Below are positions 7,972-17,488 of a DNA stretch of 64,000 nt, one piece after another. Position 1 is the first letter of the stretch; every line of letters starts with the position of its first letter. The stretch spans positions 186,001 to 250,000 of the forward strand of contig JBBRYI010000004.1 of assembly GCA_038237805.1 (NCBI GenBank). Reading direction: 5' to 3'. This DNA comes from JBBQFI01 sp038237805. Lineage in GTDB: Bacteria; Verrucomicrobiota; Verrucomicrobiia; Chthoniobacterales; UBA10450. The translations under genes and the position numbers were made by a program. Under the pieces are notes generated by a model, which was given only the letters and a program-made list of their open reading frames with translations, was not told the DNA's origin and ran no database searches.

Positions 7972-10164
7972 ATGGAATTCGAGAAAAACACGTTGCTCTT
8001 TGGCAGCGATCCGACGCCGCGCATCGTCGCGATCGAGCTTGGCGAAACCGGCACAGTCAAAGTTTATCGGCGCGAAAAAGATGGCAGCACCACGTGCGAC
8101 ATCGAAGAATTCCATCCTTTTCTCTGGCTCGATTCCGATGTCACCGATCTCGAGATCGACGCGGAAAAACTCGCAGGTGATTTGCGCTACGGCTGGCTGA
8201 AAAGCGTCAACAGCTGGAAGGAGCTGATCGCACTGCGTAACGGCCTGAAAAAAGCGGGCCGCAGTTTCTTCGCCTTGAGCGATCCGGTGCAGCATTATCT
8301 GACGCACACCGGCCGCACACTTTTCAAACAACTTCCGTTCGAAGAACTGCGCCGTTTGCAGGTTGAAGTCCTTTCGCCGTCCGGAGAAAGCGATCTCGCA
8401 GAAGCCTTGCAGAATCATATCGCAAGCATCGCCCTTTCGGATAATTCCGGATGGGAAGAGTTGATTGTTGTCGATTCCAAAGATGCCGACGAATCCGAGC
8501 GCGTCGCGCTAAAACGCCTAACGAGCATTATCAAGGAGCGCGATCCCGATGTGATCGAGGGGCATGACTTATTTCGGTTTGATGTGCCGTATCTCGTCGC
8601 ACGCGCGCGTAAGGCGAAAACGAAACTCGACTGGGGAAGGAGTGGCGGTTTTCTGCGTTCGCGTCCATCGCGGTTGCAGATCGCAGAAAAGACAATCGAT
8701 TATCCGAAGTTCACGGTCGAAGGACGCCATTTCGTCGACACGTTCCTGCTCGCGCAATTTTACGATGTTGGTATGCGCACGCTCTCCGGTTTCGAACGGG
8801 TCGATGTCGCCCGTCATTTCGGTTTTTGCGAGAGCGAAGAATTGTCGATGTTGACCGGTAAGGAGCTGCAACGTGCTTATCTCGAAGGCGGCGAAAATTT
8901 TCGTAAACGCGCGTTATGCGCGGTCCGCGAGACGCGTGCCCTCTCCGATCTGCTCAGCCCGAGCTATTTTATCCAGGCGCAGATTTTCCCCTACAATTAT
9001 CAGGACGTTATCGTGCGCGGGAATGCGACGCGCATCAACGCGCTTTTCCTGCGCGAGTATTTTCGACAACGCCATTCCATTCCCGAGATGCCGATGGTGC
9101 GCGGATTCGAGGGCGGTTATACCGACATTTTTTTTACCGGCGTCGCGCGCAACGTCTGGCATTGCGACGTCGCCTCGCTTTATCCCTCGATCATGCTGCA
9201 GTTCGATTGTTTCCCGACGACCGACCAGCTGCAGATCTTCCGGCATTTGCTCACCGACCTGCGCACTTTCCGGCTGCAAGCGAAAGCGGACATGCGGGGA
9301 GCAAAGGATCCAAAACAACAGCGCTACTTTCATGCGCTGCAAAACACCTTCAAGATTCTCATCAACAGCTTTTACGGCTATCTCGGTTTTGCGCAGGGAA
9401 ACTTTGCTGATTTCGATGCGGCCGCGCGGGTCACGCAGATCGGGCGCGATCTTTTGAAGAAAATGATCGATTGGCTCACGGCGCAAGGCGCGCAGGTCAT
9501 CGAAGTCGATACCGACGGAATTTATTTCGTTCCGCCACCGGACAAAGACGCCGATGAATTGCGCAACGAACTCGCAAAAGAATTACCGCCCGGGATCGAG
9601 GTCGAGTTCGACGAACAATTCGACGCCATGTTCAGCTATAAGGCGAAGAACTACGCGCTGCTTACGCGCGACGGCGAAGTCGTCATCAAAGGCGGCGCGT
9701 TGAAATCGCGCGGGCTGGAAAAATTCCAGCGAATCTTCATGGAGCAAATGATCAAGCTCGTCATGCAGGGAAAAGCAGAAGCGATCGGAGCTTTGCGTGA
9801 AGACTTCGAGCAAAAGATCCGCCAGCAGGAGTGGCCGATCGAGATGTTAATGAAAAATGACACGCTGCAGGATTCGCTCGAAAAATATCGGACGAAGATC
9901 GCAGGCTCCGCCCGCAATCGTGCCGCAGCCTACGAACTCGCCCTAACGAGCGGTCGTGCCTACAAGCCGGGCGATCAAATCAGCTACTACGTGAAAGCTA
10001 CTTCCAAAAAAGTTCCCGCCTACGAGGCGGCGAAGCTCGCGAGCGCGTTCGATCCGCAGAACCGGGACGAAAACATCGATTACTACATCGCCAAGCTCAA
10101 TGAGCTGGTGAAGAAGTTCGCGACGTTCATCCCGGCCGCGGAGCAAAACACGCTCGCTTTGTAA
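7972..10164 (+). CDS. Family B DNA polymerase (Pol II-like), probably lacking proofreading
   Basis: DNA-dependent DNA polymerase of 730 residues. The three polymerase motifs are intact: A, DVASLYPSIML (about nt 9169); B, KILINSFYGYLGF (about 9352); and C, VDTDGIYF (about 9505). The 3'-5' exonuclease domain is present but degenerate. ExoII keeps its Asp (GHDLFRFDVPYL). The ExoI region reads LQVEVLSPSG instead of an Asp-Ile-Glu core, and ExoIII reads ALCAVRETRAL where an Asp is expected before VRETR. The ATG at 7972 is preceded by GGAGGAG; an upstream in-frame ATG at 7951 lies in a repeat and has no such site. Likely role is damage tolerance or repair (inference). It stands alone as a transcription unit. 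Confidence 0.93.
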   Translation: MEFEKNTLLFGSDPTPRIVAIELGETGTVKVYRREKDGSTTCDIEEFHPFLWLDSDVTDLEIDAEKLAGDLRYGWLKSVNSWKELIALRNGLKKAGRSFFALSDPVQHYLTHTGRTLFKQLPFEELRRLQVEVLSPSGESDLAEALQNHIASIALSDNSGWEELIVVDSKDADESERVALKRLTSIIKERDPDVIEGHDLFRFDVPYLVARARKAKTKLDWGRSGGFLRSRPSRLQIAEKTIDYPKFTVEGRHFVDTFLLAQFYDVGMRTLSGFERVDVARHFGFCESEELSMLTGKELQRAYLEGGENFRKRALCAVRETRALSDLLSPSYFIQAQIFPYNYQDVIVRGNATRINALFLREYFRQRHSIPEMPMVRGFEGGYTDIFFTGVARNVWHCDVASLYPSIMLQFDCFPTTDQLQIFRHLLTDLRTFRLQAKADMRGAKDPKQQRYFHALQNTFKILINSFYGYLGFAQGNFADFDAAARVTQIGRDLLKKMIDWLTAQGAQVIEVDTDGIYFVPPPDKDADELRNELAKELPPGIEVEFDEQFDAMFSYKAKNYALLTRDGEVVIKGGALKSRGLEKFQRIFMEQMIKLVMQGKAEAIGALREDFEQKIRQQEWPIEMLMKNDTLQDSLEKYRTKIAGSARNRAAAYELALTSGRAYKPGDQISYYVKATSKKVPAYEAAKLASAFDPQNRDENIDYYIAKLNELVKKFATFIPAAEQNTLAL

Positions 10165-10184
10165 GCGCTGGGAGACTCTGCTGC

Positions 10185-10514
10185 TTATCTCACCATTCGC
10201 GCCAGAGCGGCGACCATGGATACGATCGGCCAGGCCGACACGGCTACAATCACACTGAAGAGGAATCCCTCTTTCACATAATTGCGGCTCGTTTCAGTGC
10301 CAAGGAATTCGCTGCTCAGCTTCCAGAACCTGTGCAGTTCGGAAACGCGGCGCGTTTTGCCCGGCAACAAAGAAGCGATGCTTCGTGCGTCCGTGCTGGA
10401 CTGGAAGTTGTAGTCGGTTAACGGAAAAGTTCCAGCCTCCGGCGATCCGCGGATATCTCCGCGTAAAGAACGTGCATGGAAACTAAGTTTAGATGTTGGT
10501 TTCATATTGATCAT
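10185..10514 (-). CDS. Hypothetical protein with one C-terminal membrane helix
   Basis: I do not recognise this 109-residue protein. The N-terminal ~80 residues are polar and basic. The last ~25 (FLFSVIVAVSAWPIVSMVAA) form one hydrophobic helix, so it may be tail-anchored. It converges on the DNA polymerase gene. An open frame just upstream ends one base before this start (TGA-A-ATG). A second Met at 10505 is an alternative start. Confidence 0.5.
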   Translation of the reverse strand: MINMKPTSKLSFHARSLRGDIRGSPEAGTFPLTDYNFQSSTDARSIASLLPGKTRRVSELHRFWKLSSEFLGTETSRNYVKEGFLFSVIVAVSAWPIVSMVAALARMVR

Positions 10515-10515
10515 T

Positions 10516-10785
10516 TCAAGTTGATTTTTTTCTGAATTCGATCGGGTTACCCGGGCGCAAAGCGTCCGAGGATTCGACCACTGGGGTGCCGCGAAATGCG
10601 GGCTCCAACTTGGCGAGATCGAGACGTGCCTCTATGCAGCCAACCGGTATCCGGTGGCGCTTGTCAGCGCGTTGATCGTTTTCATCTGCCAATATGATAC
10701 AGCCGATTCCATGCCTGTCTAATTCTGCGGCGCCATCCGCGTCATAAATGCCTCAGCCGCTGGCAGAAGAAATCTTTAAGGTCAT
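10516..10785 (-). pseudogene. Possible small gene interrupted by an in-frame TGA
   Basis: From an ATG at 10785 the frame is open for 10 codons, hits TGA at 10753-10755, and is then open for 78 codons to a stop at 10516-10518. The next gene starts one base later. The read-through product contains GCIILADENDQRADKRH and RLDLAKLEPAFRG, which looks protein-like, but I recognise no family. It may be a gene killed by one nonsense change, a short gene with a non-ATG start after the TGA, or chance. The rest of the gap up to 10880 holds only one CCTAACGA copy (10840). Confidence 0.3.
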
Positions 10786-10880
10786 TAACTATTTTCGACT
10801 TCCGGCACGTCTTCGCAGAAGTGGGAGTTAAATGACGTTTCGTTAGGGCTTATTGTTTGGGACGCGGCTTTATTCGGGGC

Positions 10881-12188
10881 CTAAAGCTGAGGCGCTGCCA
10901 AGCCAGCCGCCTGCTCGAATGGAGCTGCGAAAATCAAGCCGCCGCCTTTGTCTACCGTGACTTCGCGTGACTGGCGTTTATCGATCTCGAAAAGGCGAGC
11001 TTGCTTAGCGGCGAAATCGCGACTGAGCACGTCCAGATTTGCTTCATCATTCAACCGAATCGAGCGATTGTCGAAATTGCCCGAACCAACCGAGACGAAG
11101 ATGTCGTCCACGATCATCAGCTTCACGTGCACCATCGTTGGCTGGTACTCATAAACTTTAACCCCGGCCTGAATGAGCGACGGCCAATGCCGGCGCGAAG
11201 CGAGACGCACAAGTTTTTGATCGATATGTTTCCCCGGAACTAGAATCTCAACTTTCACGCCGCGTTTCGCTGCAGCAATCAGTTCGTCCCGCGTCATTGG
11301 ATCAGGCAGGAAATACGCATTCTCGATACGCAGGGTTTTCTGCGCGGAGGCAATCGCGAGCAAATACATTAAGTGGATATCGATGTCGCCCTGGCGTGGA
11401 GAACTCTTAAATGCCTGGGCCAGGTACGATCCCGTTTGCGCGAGCGGCGGAAAATAATCTCCTCCGTGCAAAACGATGCCGCGCGTTTTGAGCCAATTAT
11501 CCATGAAGATCGCCTGCAACTGCGCGACTACCGGGCCGGTGATCTTGTAATGATTATCGCGCCAATGCTTCGGCGACTCAGCATGGCCGCTCCAGTCGTC
11601 GGCGATTCCTACGCCACCGGTGAAAGCAGTTTTGCCATCGACGATCAGGAGTTTGCGATGGCTGCGATTGTTGTAGCGGCGGATGTCCCACCAAAAAAGC
11701 GAGTGGTACTTCGTGACATCGGCCCCCGCGCTGCGCAACCGCTGCAAATTCGATAGACCCATTTTGTTCGTGCCTTGTGCGTCCAGAATCATGTTCACCT
11801 TCACGCCGGCCGCGGCGCGTTCAGCGAGCGCTTCTGTGAACTGCCGCGCAATTTCCCCGTTCCAGAACACGTAAGTTTCGAAATTAATGGAGTGCTTTGC
11901 GCCGCGAATTGCTTGCAGCATGGCGGGAAAAATCTGGTCGCCGTTCACCAGCGTCACGATGTTGTTGCCGGGTAGAAAATTTCCGCTTAGGAGCGAACCG
12001 GCCGCCTGACGAAACTCCGGCGCGCTCGCCGAATAAAGCGGCTTCACATCTTCGCGAATTCTTTTTCCACTGGAGAACCCCGAGAAAATCGCGCAGCCGG
12101 AAAAAAACATGGCAATGCAAACGGCCACTGCCCCTAATTGCACGAATTGGACTTGGGCCCTGTCCTCGAAGCAGTGCAAAAATTTCAT
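10881..12188 (-). CDS. Phospholipase D-family protein, cardiolipin synthase-like
   Basis: Likely makes cardiolipin by transphosphatidylation, or acts on another phospholipid. It has 435 residues with two HKD motifs: HRKLLIVD followed by GKTAFTGGVGIADDW (about residue 180), and HVKLMIVD followed by GSGNFDNRS (about 350). The N-terminus has one hydrophobic stretch ending FFSGC, compatible with a lipoprotein signal or an inner-membrane anchor. ClsA-type enzymes have two N-terminal helices, so this resembles shorter ClsB/YbhO-type members. A CCTAACGA copy lies just upstream of the start. Confidence 0.9.
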   Translation of the reverse strand: MKFLHCFEDRAQVQFVQLGAVAVCIAMFFSGCAIFSGFSSGKRIREDVKPLYSASAPEFRQAAGSLLSGNFLPGNNIVTLVNGDQIFPAMLQAIRGAKHSINFETYVFWNGEIARQFTEALAERAAAGVKVNMILDAQGTNKMGLSNLQRLRSAGADVTKYHSLFWWDIRRYNNRSHRKLLIVDGKTAFTGGVGIADDWSGHAESPKHWRDNHYKITGPVVAQLQAIFMDNWLKTRGIVLHGGDYFPPLAQTGSYLAQAFKSSPRQGDIDIHLMYLLAIASAQKTLRIENAYFLPDPMTRDELIAAAKRGVKVEILVPGKHIDQKLVRLASRRHWPSLIQAGVKVYEYQPTMVHVKLMIVDDIFVSVGSGNFDNRSIRLNDEANLDVLSRDFAAKQARLFEIDKRQSREVTVDKGGGLIFAAPFEQAAGLAAPQL

Positions 12189-12243
12189 CTAAGTAATCCT
12201 AACGAGACTGAAAGCAGACGACGCGCCGCGGACGGTTATTCAT

Positions 12244-13594
12244 ATGACGAAATTGCGTAAACGTACAGCGATCATTACCGGAGTGGTATTGGTTGTGGTT
12301 GCGACTGGTTACTTCGCGATCGTAAGAACAGTTGATCACTTTCTAAAACAAGGCGCACTCGATCGCGTGATCGGAAAAAAGACGGCGGTAATCTTGGGAG
12401 CTGACACTGGCTATCTACCGTTGTTCTGGCGGGGACTGTCGGTGCACAGCAATGGGCTTCTCGTTAGGGGAAAACCGTCACGGGCCCTCAAAGAACTTCG
12501 CGCGGCAAATCTCAGCGCTTACTGCAGCCTGCGAGATCTTTGGCAGCGCAAAGGGACGATCAATCGACTGCAGGCGGAACGATTGGAGGTGGCGTTCGGC
12601 ACGGCCGCTGCCAAACAGCTCGGGAATATTCTTCCCGCGGAACCGGAGCTTCAACCGCAAGTCGATACGCCATCACCGCTCAAGCTCGTCATTCGCGAAA
12701 CGATTATCAGGCACACTGATATCTTCTGGGGTGAAAACGACGAATCGGTCGGTGCGTTGCGCGATGTTGAATCAAAATTTTATCCGAATGGTTCCGAGCT
12801 CGACGCGATTGGGAACAGAGGGACGCTTCATCAAACCGGCTGGCCCGAGCTTCGTGTCGCACGCATTCTAGCGCATTACGCGAAACCAATTGCAGATTCA
12901 ATCAGCGGGCTTTGCCATTGGAAAAACTGAAGACGTGGCCGTGAATGGCGAGTTTGATTTTGGCGAGAATGGCGGAATACATTTGCACGCGCGTTCAGCG
13001 CAAGCTCCAGCCGAACCATTTCTCAAAGGTTTTTGGCGAGGCAAGTTCGAGGGAAGTTTCGACGGTGATTCGCAGATCGAGAAGAAGTTCGAAAAAGACG
13101 CGAAAGTAAACGCGACAGGAGCGCTGACCTTCGTCCACGCGGAGGTTCACGATGTTCCGACGCTGAATCGCATCGCGGCGCTCACGCATCACGCGCAATT
13201 CGAGCATCTGCACCTGGATGAATTACGCGGGCGCTATCAATGGAGCGGCTCCAAACTCGAAGTCAACGAATTGCGTGTCGAACAAAAGAATCTGTTCCGG
13301 ATCGAAGGATTCGCGATCGAGAAGGAAAGCATTGAAGGAAAACTTAGGGTCGGAGCGACTGCGGATGTGCTCAGCGCCATCCCCGGTGCGCGCGAGAAGG
13401 TTTTCACGGAGTCACGTGACGGCTATCTCTGGACCTCTATGAACTTGAGCGGTCCACTGCATCATCCGCACGAAGATCTCCACGGTCGGCTTGTCGCCGC
13501 TGCGGAGGAGCAGTTCGCGAAAGGTTTCCTCGCACCAATTTTCAAGCCCGGCAAAATCGTGCTGGAAATGTTGAAGGCGCTTTATCCCGAATGA
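12244..13594 (+). pseudogene. AsmA-like envelope protein gene with a +1 frameshift
   Basis: Two overlapping frames look like one gene. The first (12244-12930) has an N-terminal membrane helix (about residues 9-29) and a long beta-rich segment, ending soon after RVARILAHYAKP. The second takes over at about 12890 with LQIQSAGFAIGKTEDVAVNG and runs to 13594. Removing one A from CCAATT near 12886-12890 gives an uninterrupted ...YAKPLQIQSAGF... protein of about 450 residues. The anchored, beta-rich layout and C-terminal LSGPLHHPHEDLHGRL resemble AsmA/DUF748-type proteins linked to outer-membrane or lipid transport. The family call is tentative. The change may be real or an assembly error. Confidence 0.7.
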
Positions 13595-13953
13595 CTGGCA
13601 GCGCGGTGCGCTTTGAGCGCATCGAGCAACCACGCGTCGAGGTGTATTTCCTTCCCGTCAGCGGTGCGAACGAGATAAGGTTTCCCGGACAGGAGGCTTT
13701 TCGAAGCAGATAAGCGAATAAAATCTTCCGGCGTTTTGATCTCGCCCTGGAAGTGTTCGTATTTCGCCTTGATGTGCTCGACCGCTTCGGCCGCAGTGTG
13801 TGAAGTGCCATTGCGAATGAATGTCGCATGGGAGTTCGCGGTATAATCCAACAGGTAGTGAATCGTTTGATCGAGGGATTCCGTGGCCGCTAGGCGGGTG
13901 GCGAACGCAGTTGAGATGGCCAGGATTAAGAAGGTCTTGAAAAGAAGTTTCAT
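13582..13953 (-). CDS. Small periplasmic protein, DUF5329/YfeK-like
   Basis: 123 residues with a clear signal peptide (MKLLFKTFLILAISTAFATR). The mature part has SHATFIRNGTSHTAAEAVEHI and TPEDFIRLSASKSLLSGKPYL, the pattern I associate with DUF5329 (E. coli YfeK). The function of that family is unknown. The start at 13953 was chosen to place the signal peptide first. The 3' end overlaps the end of the convergent AsmA-like gene by 13 bases. Confidence 0.75.
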   Translation of the reverse strand: MKLLFKTFLILAISTAFATRLAATESLDQTIHYLLDYTANSHATFIRNGTSHTAAEAVEHIKAKYEHFQGEIKTPEDFIRLSASKSLLSGKPYLVRTADGKEIHLDAWLLDALKAHRAASHSG

Positions 13954-14021
13954 TAGTCGGTGGAATTTGTTGCCTGAATTTCGTGGATGCGAGCCCAAGT
14001 GACAAACGCTTAACGTGGTTC

Positions 14022-14489
14022 ATGAAAAGTTCACGATTTCGCGTCGTTCCCTTGAAAACGGAAGTCGCGCAGGCCGCGCGTCGGACAGCCGAAACAGACG
14101 CGCATGATCACAGAGTTGTCATCGCGAATTCGCCGAACGGGTATCCGTGCCGGCATTGCCTGCGTTGGGCAAAACCCGGTGAACGGATGATCTTGTTTCC
14201 GTATGCTGCAGTGCCCTCGGGTCGGCCCTATTCTGAGAGCGGCCCGATTTTCGTTCATGCCGACTCGTGCGAGCGCTATGGCGAAGTAGATAAATATCCG
14301 GCCGAGTTTCGCGAGGGTCGCGTCATGCGTGCATACGATTCGCAGCAAAACATCATCGCGGCCGAAGTCGTAAACGGCAGCGAACCGGAAGCAATGATTG
14401 AAAAGCTTCTCGAGAAACCCGAAGCTGCATTCGTGCACGTGCGCAGCGCGAGTTACGGATGCTACACCATGGAGATTGAACGAATATGA
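14022..14489 (+). CDS. DUF1203 family protein
   Basis: 155 residues with the DUF1203 pattern: PCRHCLRWAKPGERMILFPY, PYSESGPIFVHADSCERYG, and a late RAYDSQ...YGCYTMEIERI. The paired cysteines (PCRHC) suggest metal binding or redox sensitivity. The function is unknown. It overlaps the following ada gene by ATGA, so the two are probably co-translated, hinting at a part in alkylation or base-damage response (inference from neighbourhood only). Confidence 0.8.
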   Translation: MKSSRFRVVPLKTEVAQAARRTAETDAHDHRVVIANSPNGYPCRHCLRWAKPGERMILFPYAAVPSGRPYSESGPIFVHADSCERYGEVDKYPAEFREGRVMRAYDSQQNIIAAEVVNGSEPEAMIEKLLEKPEAAFVHVRSASYGCYTMEIERI

Positions 14490-15556
14490 AAGTGATGGAA
14501 CTTCTCCCGCCTAACGACACGATGTATCGCGCGCTGGTTAACCGCGACGCGAGTTTTGAAGGAATCTTTTTTGTCGGCGTGCGCACAACGGGAATTTTTT
14601 GCCGGCCGACGTGCCCTGCAAAAAAACCAGCGCGCGAAAATGTCGATTTCTTTGCTACTTCGAGCGAAGCGCTTCACGGCGGGTATCGTCCATGCCTGCG
14701 CTGTCAGCCGATGGATCCGGACAAGCGGCCTCCGAAATTGATCGAGCGGCTGCGGGCGGAAGTCGAGCGTGCGCCCGATGGACGGTTAACAGATAAGGAA
14801 CTCGCGGCCCTCTCGATTGATCCTTCGACGGCGCGTCGTCAATTCAAGCGGCATTATGGAATGACGTTTCAAGCGTATCATCGTGCGCGCCGAATGGGAT
14901 TGGCGTTGCGCGAAGTGCGTCGCGGCAGCCGCGTGGACGAAATACAAAACGGCAGCGGTTTTGAATCAGCGAGCGGTTTTCGTGACGCCTTTACGCGCAT
15001 CTTCGGAGAACCGCCGACGATGGCGAAAACGCAGGGAGGATTGTTTGCGGAGCGAATCGAGACCCCGCTCGGCGCCATGCTCGCGATAGCGGACGACGAG
15101 GGATTGCGCTTGCTCGAATTCGTGGACCGGCGCGCGATGGAAAGGGAACTAACCGTCCTTCGTCACCGGCTGCGAACGAACGTTGTGCCGGGCGAACATC
15201 GATACCTCGATGCCGTTCGTTCTCAACTTGCAGATTATTTTTCCGGCGAGAATCTGGAATTTGACGTTCCGGTTGCGCCGATCGGATCTGAATTTCAGCT
15301 GCGAGCCTGGAAGCTTTTGCGTTCGATTCCGATAGGCGAAACGCGCTCTTATTCTTGGATGGCGGAGAAGCTTGGTGATGTCGACATGCGTCGCGCGGTC
15401 GGGCGAGCGAATGGCGACAACATGATGTGCATTGTCATTCCATGTCATCGTGTCATTCGCGCTGATGGAACGCTTTGCGGATATGGCGGCGGTTTGTGGC
15501 GCAAGAAATGGCTGCTCGATCACGAGCACAAGTGGAAGGCCAATCCTAGCGATTAA
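14486..15556 (+). CDS. ada: Ada-type regulator and O6-methylguanine-DNA methyltransferase
   Basis: Bifunctional 356-residue protein that repairs alkylated DNA and activates the adaptive response. The N-terminal Ada zinc domain has Cys39, Cys43, Cys70 and Cys73 (GIFCRPTCPA, GYRPCLRCQP); Cys39 corresponds to the methylphosphotriester acceptor. An AraC-type helix-turn-helix region follows (about 85-180). The C-terminal methyltransferase domain has the active site IPCHRV with Cys320. All key residues are present and the length matches E. coli Ada. It converges with the histidine kinase gene, overlapping by 4 bases. Confidence 0.95.
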   Translation: MKVMELLPPNDTMYRALVNRDASFEGIFFVGVRTTGIFCRPTCPAKKPARENVDFFATSSEALHGGYRPCLRCQPMDPDKRPPKLIERLRAEVERAPDGRLTDKELAALSIDPSTARRQFKRHYGMTFQAYHRARRMGLALREVRRGSRVDEIQNGSGFESASGFRDAFTRIFGEPPTMAKTQGGLFAERIETPLGAMLAIADDEGLRLLEFVDRRAMERELTVLRHRLRTNVVPGEHRYLDAVRSQLADYFSGENLEFDVPVAPIGSEFQLRAWKLLRSIPIGETRSYSWMAEKLGDVDMRRAVGRANGDNMMCIVIPCHRVIRADGTLCGYGGGLWRKKWLLDHEHKWKANPSD

Positions 15557-17484
15557 GCACCGTCGTCGTTCGCCGCGTGCGCGTCGCGCGCGACCTTCTG
15601 GATCGCACCTTTCAATTCCTGCCAGTCGACCGGTTTAGTCATGTGACGCGAAAAACCGGCGGCAATGCTGTTTTGGATATCCTCATCCATACCATAACCG
15701 CTCAGTGCGATGCCGGGAATCGGATGGTTCCGGGACAGATCGCGCATCAAATCGTGTCCACTGCCATCGGGCAAACCGAGATCGCTAATAAGTATATCAA
15801 ATGCGCTGGTCCGGTTTTGGCTCGCAGTTTCCTGCGCTTCTCGAACACTGCCCGCGCAGGTGACTTCGTGACCGGCGCGCTCCAGCAGCCGGCTTAGCTG
15901 CGCCGCGGTATCGGGATGATCTTCGACGAGTAAGATACGGAGTGAGCGGGTGGGAATAAGATCGTGAGATGGGGTCGAACGCTTCTGCGTGCCATCGCCA
16001 ATCAGCCGCAGGGCGGTGTTAAGCCGAACAAATAACTTCGTTCCTTTATCCATGCCATCGCTGGTCGCGCTAATGGAGCCGCCATGCAATTCGACGATCG
16101 CCCGGCTGATGGCGAGTCCGAGCCCAAGGCCGCCGAAGTTTGTGCTGCGTGAGCGCTCTCCCTGTTCAAATGCGTTGAAGATGCGCGGCAGTGTTTTGGC
16201 ATCAATGCCGATTCCGTTGTCGCACACTTCCACGATCAACTCGGGTCGCGATCCTTCTCCATTCCACGCGCTCGGCTCGTTGTAAACCCGGATGTCAATC
16301 GCACCCGCTTCGGGAGTAAATTTGCAAGCGTTCTGGAGGAGATTCCAAAAAACCTGGGTTAAGCGCGAGCTGTCACCAAGAACGCAGGTTTCGGAAGCGG
16401 TGACTTCCATGGAAACGCGCAGGTTCTTTTTCGCCGCCGTGCTCGCGCAATAATTCTGCATCGTGTGTTCGAGCAGCGAACGCACGTCCACCACGTGCCG
16501 ATGCAACTCCAGTTTGCCGCGCGTGATGCCGGTAACATCGAGCAAGTCATCGATCAAGCGCGCTTCAACTTCGATGTTGCGCTGCAACACCTCCAGCTCG
16601 TGATGAATATGGGACGGAATGCTCTCATCGCTCTCGAGCATCGCCACGGTTGCGAGCACCGGTGTCAAAGGGGTGCGCAATTCGTGGCTCAGAATGGCGA
16701 GGAAATTATCCTTCGCGTGATTCGCCGCTTCCGATCCTTCCAAGGCAAGTCGCAAACGTTCTTCGCTTGCGCTGAGCAGAGCGTTGCTTTCATCGATTGT
16801 AGTCAGCATTTGGTTGAATGCTTCGGTCAGTTGTCCGATTTCATCCGCACCGTGTTTAGTTCCGCGTACCGAATAATCGTGGCGCTCGGAAACGGCGGTG
16901 GCGACTTCAGCCAGCTCGAGAATCGGCCGAGAGATGCGTCGTTGAAATCTCGCTGAGAGACTCATCGCGGCGAGGAAAGAACACGCGCTTACAATCAGAA
17001 TTAGCGCGCCATAAACGGTGAAGCGCGAGTACATCACGCCCAGATCAGCTTGCAGGTAAATGGTCCCGAGCCGAGTTCCTTCCTGCAAAATCGGCTGAAA
17101 CATGACAAGATGCGCACGGTCGAACCTATGGCCGTCAGGACCCGGCTGTTTTGGGAACTCCGATGCCGGAACCTCTTCGGGAAAGCTCGCGAAGAGCCGT
17201 CCACTTTTGTCGTAGATTGCAGCCGCGGTGATCTGATGTTCGGCCGAGAGCGCGGCTAAAATTTCACGAGCACTTTTGGGGTCATCGAAGGCAACGGCCG
17301 CGGTGCTATTAGAACCGATTATCTGCGCCAGCACCCCAATGTTCACAGCGAGGGCGCGGCGAAAGGTAACCAGCTCGTACGTAATAACCGCGCTGCCCAT
17401 GAGCAGAAGCGCGAAACTACTCGTGAGCAAGATGACCAGCATCAACTTGCGTTTGATCGGTAGGTCGCGCAGCGAAAGCGCCAT
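15553..17484 (-). CDS. Hybrid sensor histidine kinase with C-terminal receiver domain
   Basis: 643-residue membrane kinase. A helix at about 12-38 and another at about 160-180 flank a periplasmic region of ~120 residues that looks like a CHASE8-type sensor (NSTAAVAFDD). A HAMP linker follows, then HisKA with LSHELRTPLTP, then HATPase_c with NLLQNACKFTPEAG and GLGLGLAISRAIVELHGG. A REC domain carries the acceptor Asp in DILISDLGLPDGSG. It starts four bases after yfiR ends, so TonB receptor, YfiR protein and kinase form one operon. The phospho-target is not in view. Confidence 0.93.
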   Translation of the reverse strand: MALSLRDLPIKRKLMLVILLTSSFALLLMGSAVITYELVTFRRALAVNIGVLAQIIGSNSTAAVAFDDPKSAREILAALSAEHQITAAAIYDKSGRLFASFPEEVPASEFPKQPGPDGHRFDRAHLVMFQPILQEGTRLGTIYLQADLGVMYSRFTVYGALILIVSACSFLAAMSLSARFQRRISRPILELAEVATAVSERHDYSVRGTKHGADEIGQLTEAFNQMLTTIDESNALLSASEERLRLALEGSEAANHAKDNFLAILSHELRTPLTPVLATVAMLESDESIPSHIHHELEVLQRNIEVEARLIDDLLDVTGITRGKLELHRHVVDVRSLLEHTMQNYCASTAAKKNLRVSMEVTASETCVLGDSSRLTQVFWNLLQNACKFTPEAGAIDIRVYNEPSAWNGEGSRPELIVEVCDNGIGIDAKTLPRIFNAFEQGERSRSTNFGGLGLGLAISRAIVELHGGSISATSDGMDKGTKLFVRLNTALRLIGDGTQKRSTPSHDLIPTRSLRILLVEDHPDTAAQLSRLLERAGHEVTCAGSVREAQETASQNRTSAFDILISDLGLPDGSGHDLMRDLSRNHPIPGIALSGYGMDEDIQNSIAAGFSRHMTKPVDWQELKGAIQKVARDAHAANDDGA

Positions 17485-17488
17485 TTCG

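Noticed and set aside
10753..10755. Selenocysteine codon in the small frame at 10516-10785
   Set aside because: No recognisable SECIS hairpin directly after the TGA, no known selenoprotein motif and no sel genes in the window.
10881..12188. Prophage or plasmid nuclease of the PLD family
   Set aside because: Two full HKD motifs, the length and the N-terminal hydrophobic segment fit a cardiolipin synthase-like enzyme, and no phage or plasmid genes are near.
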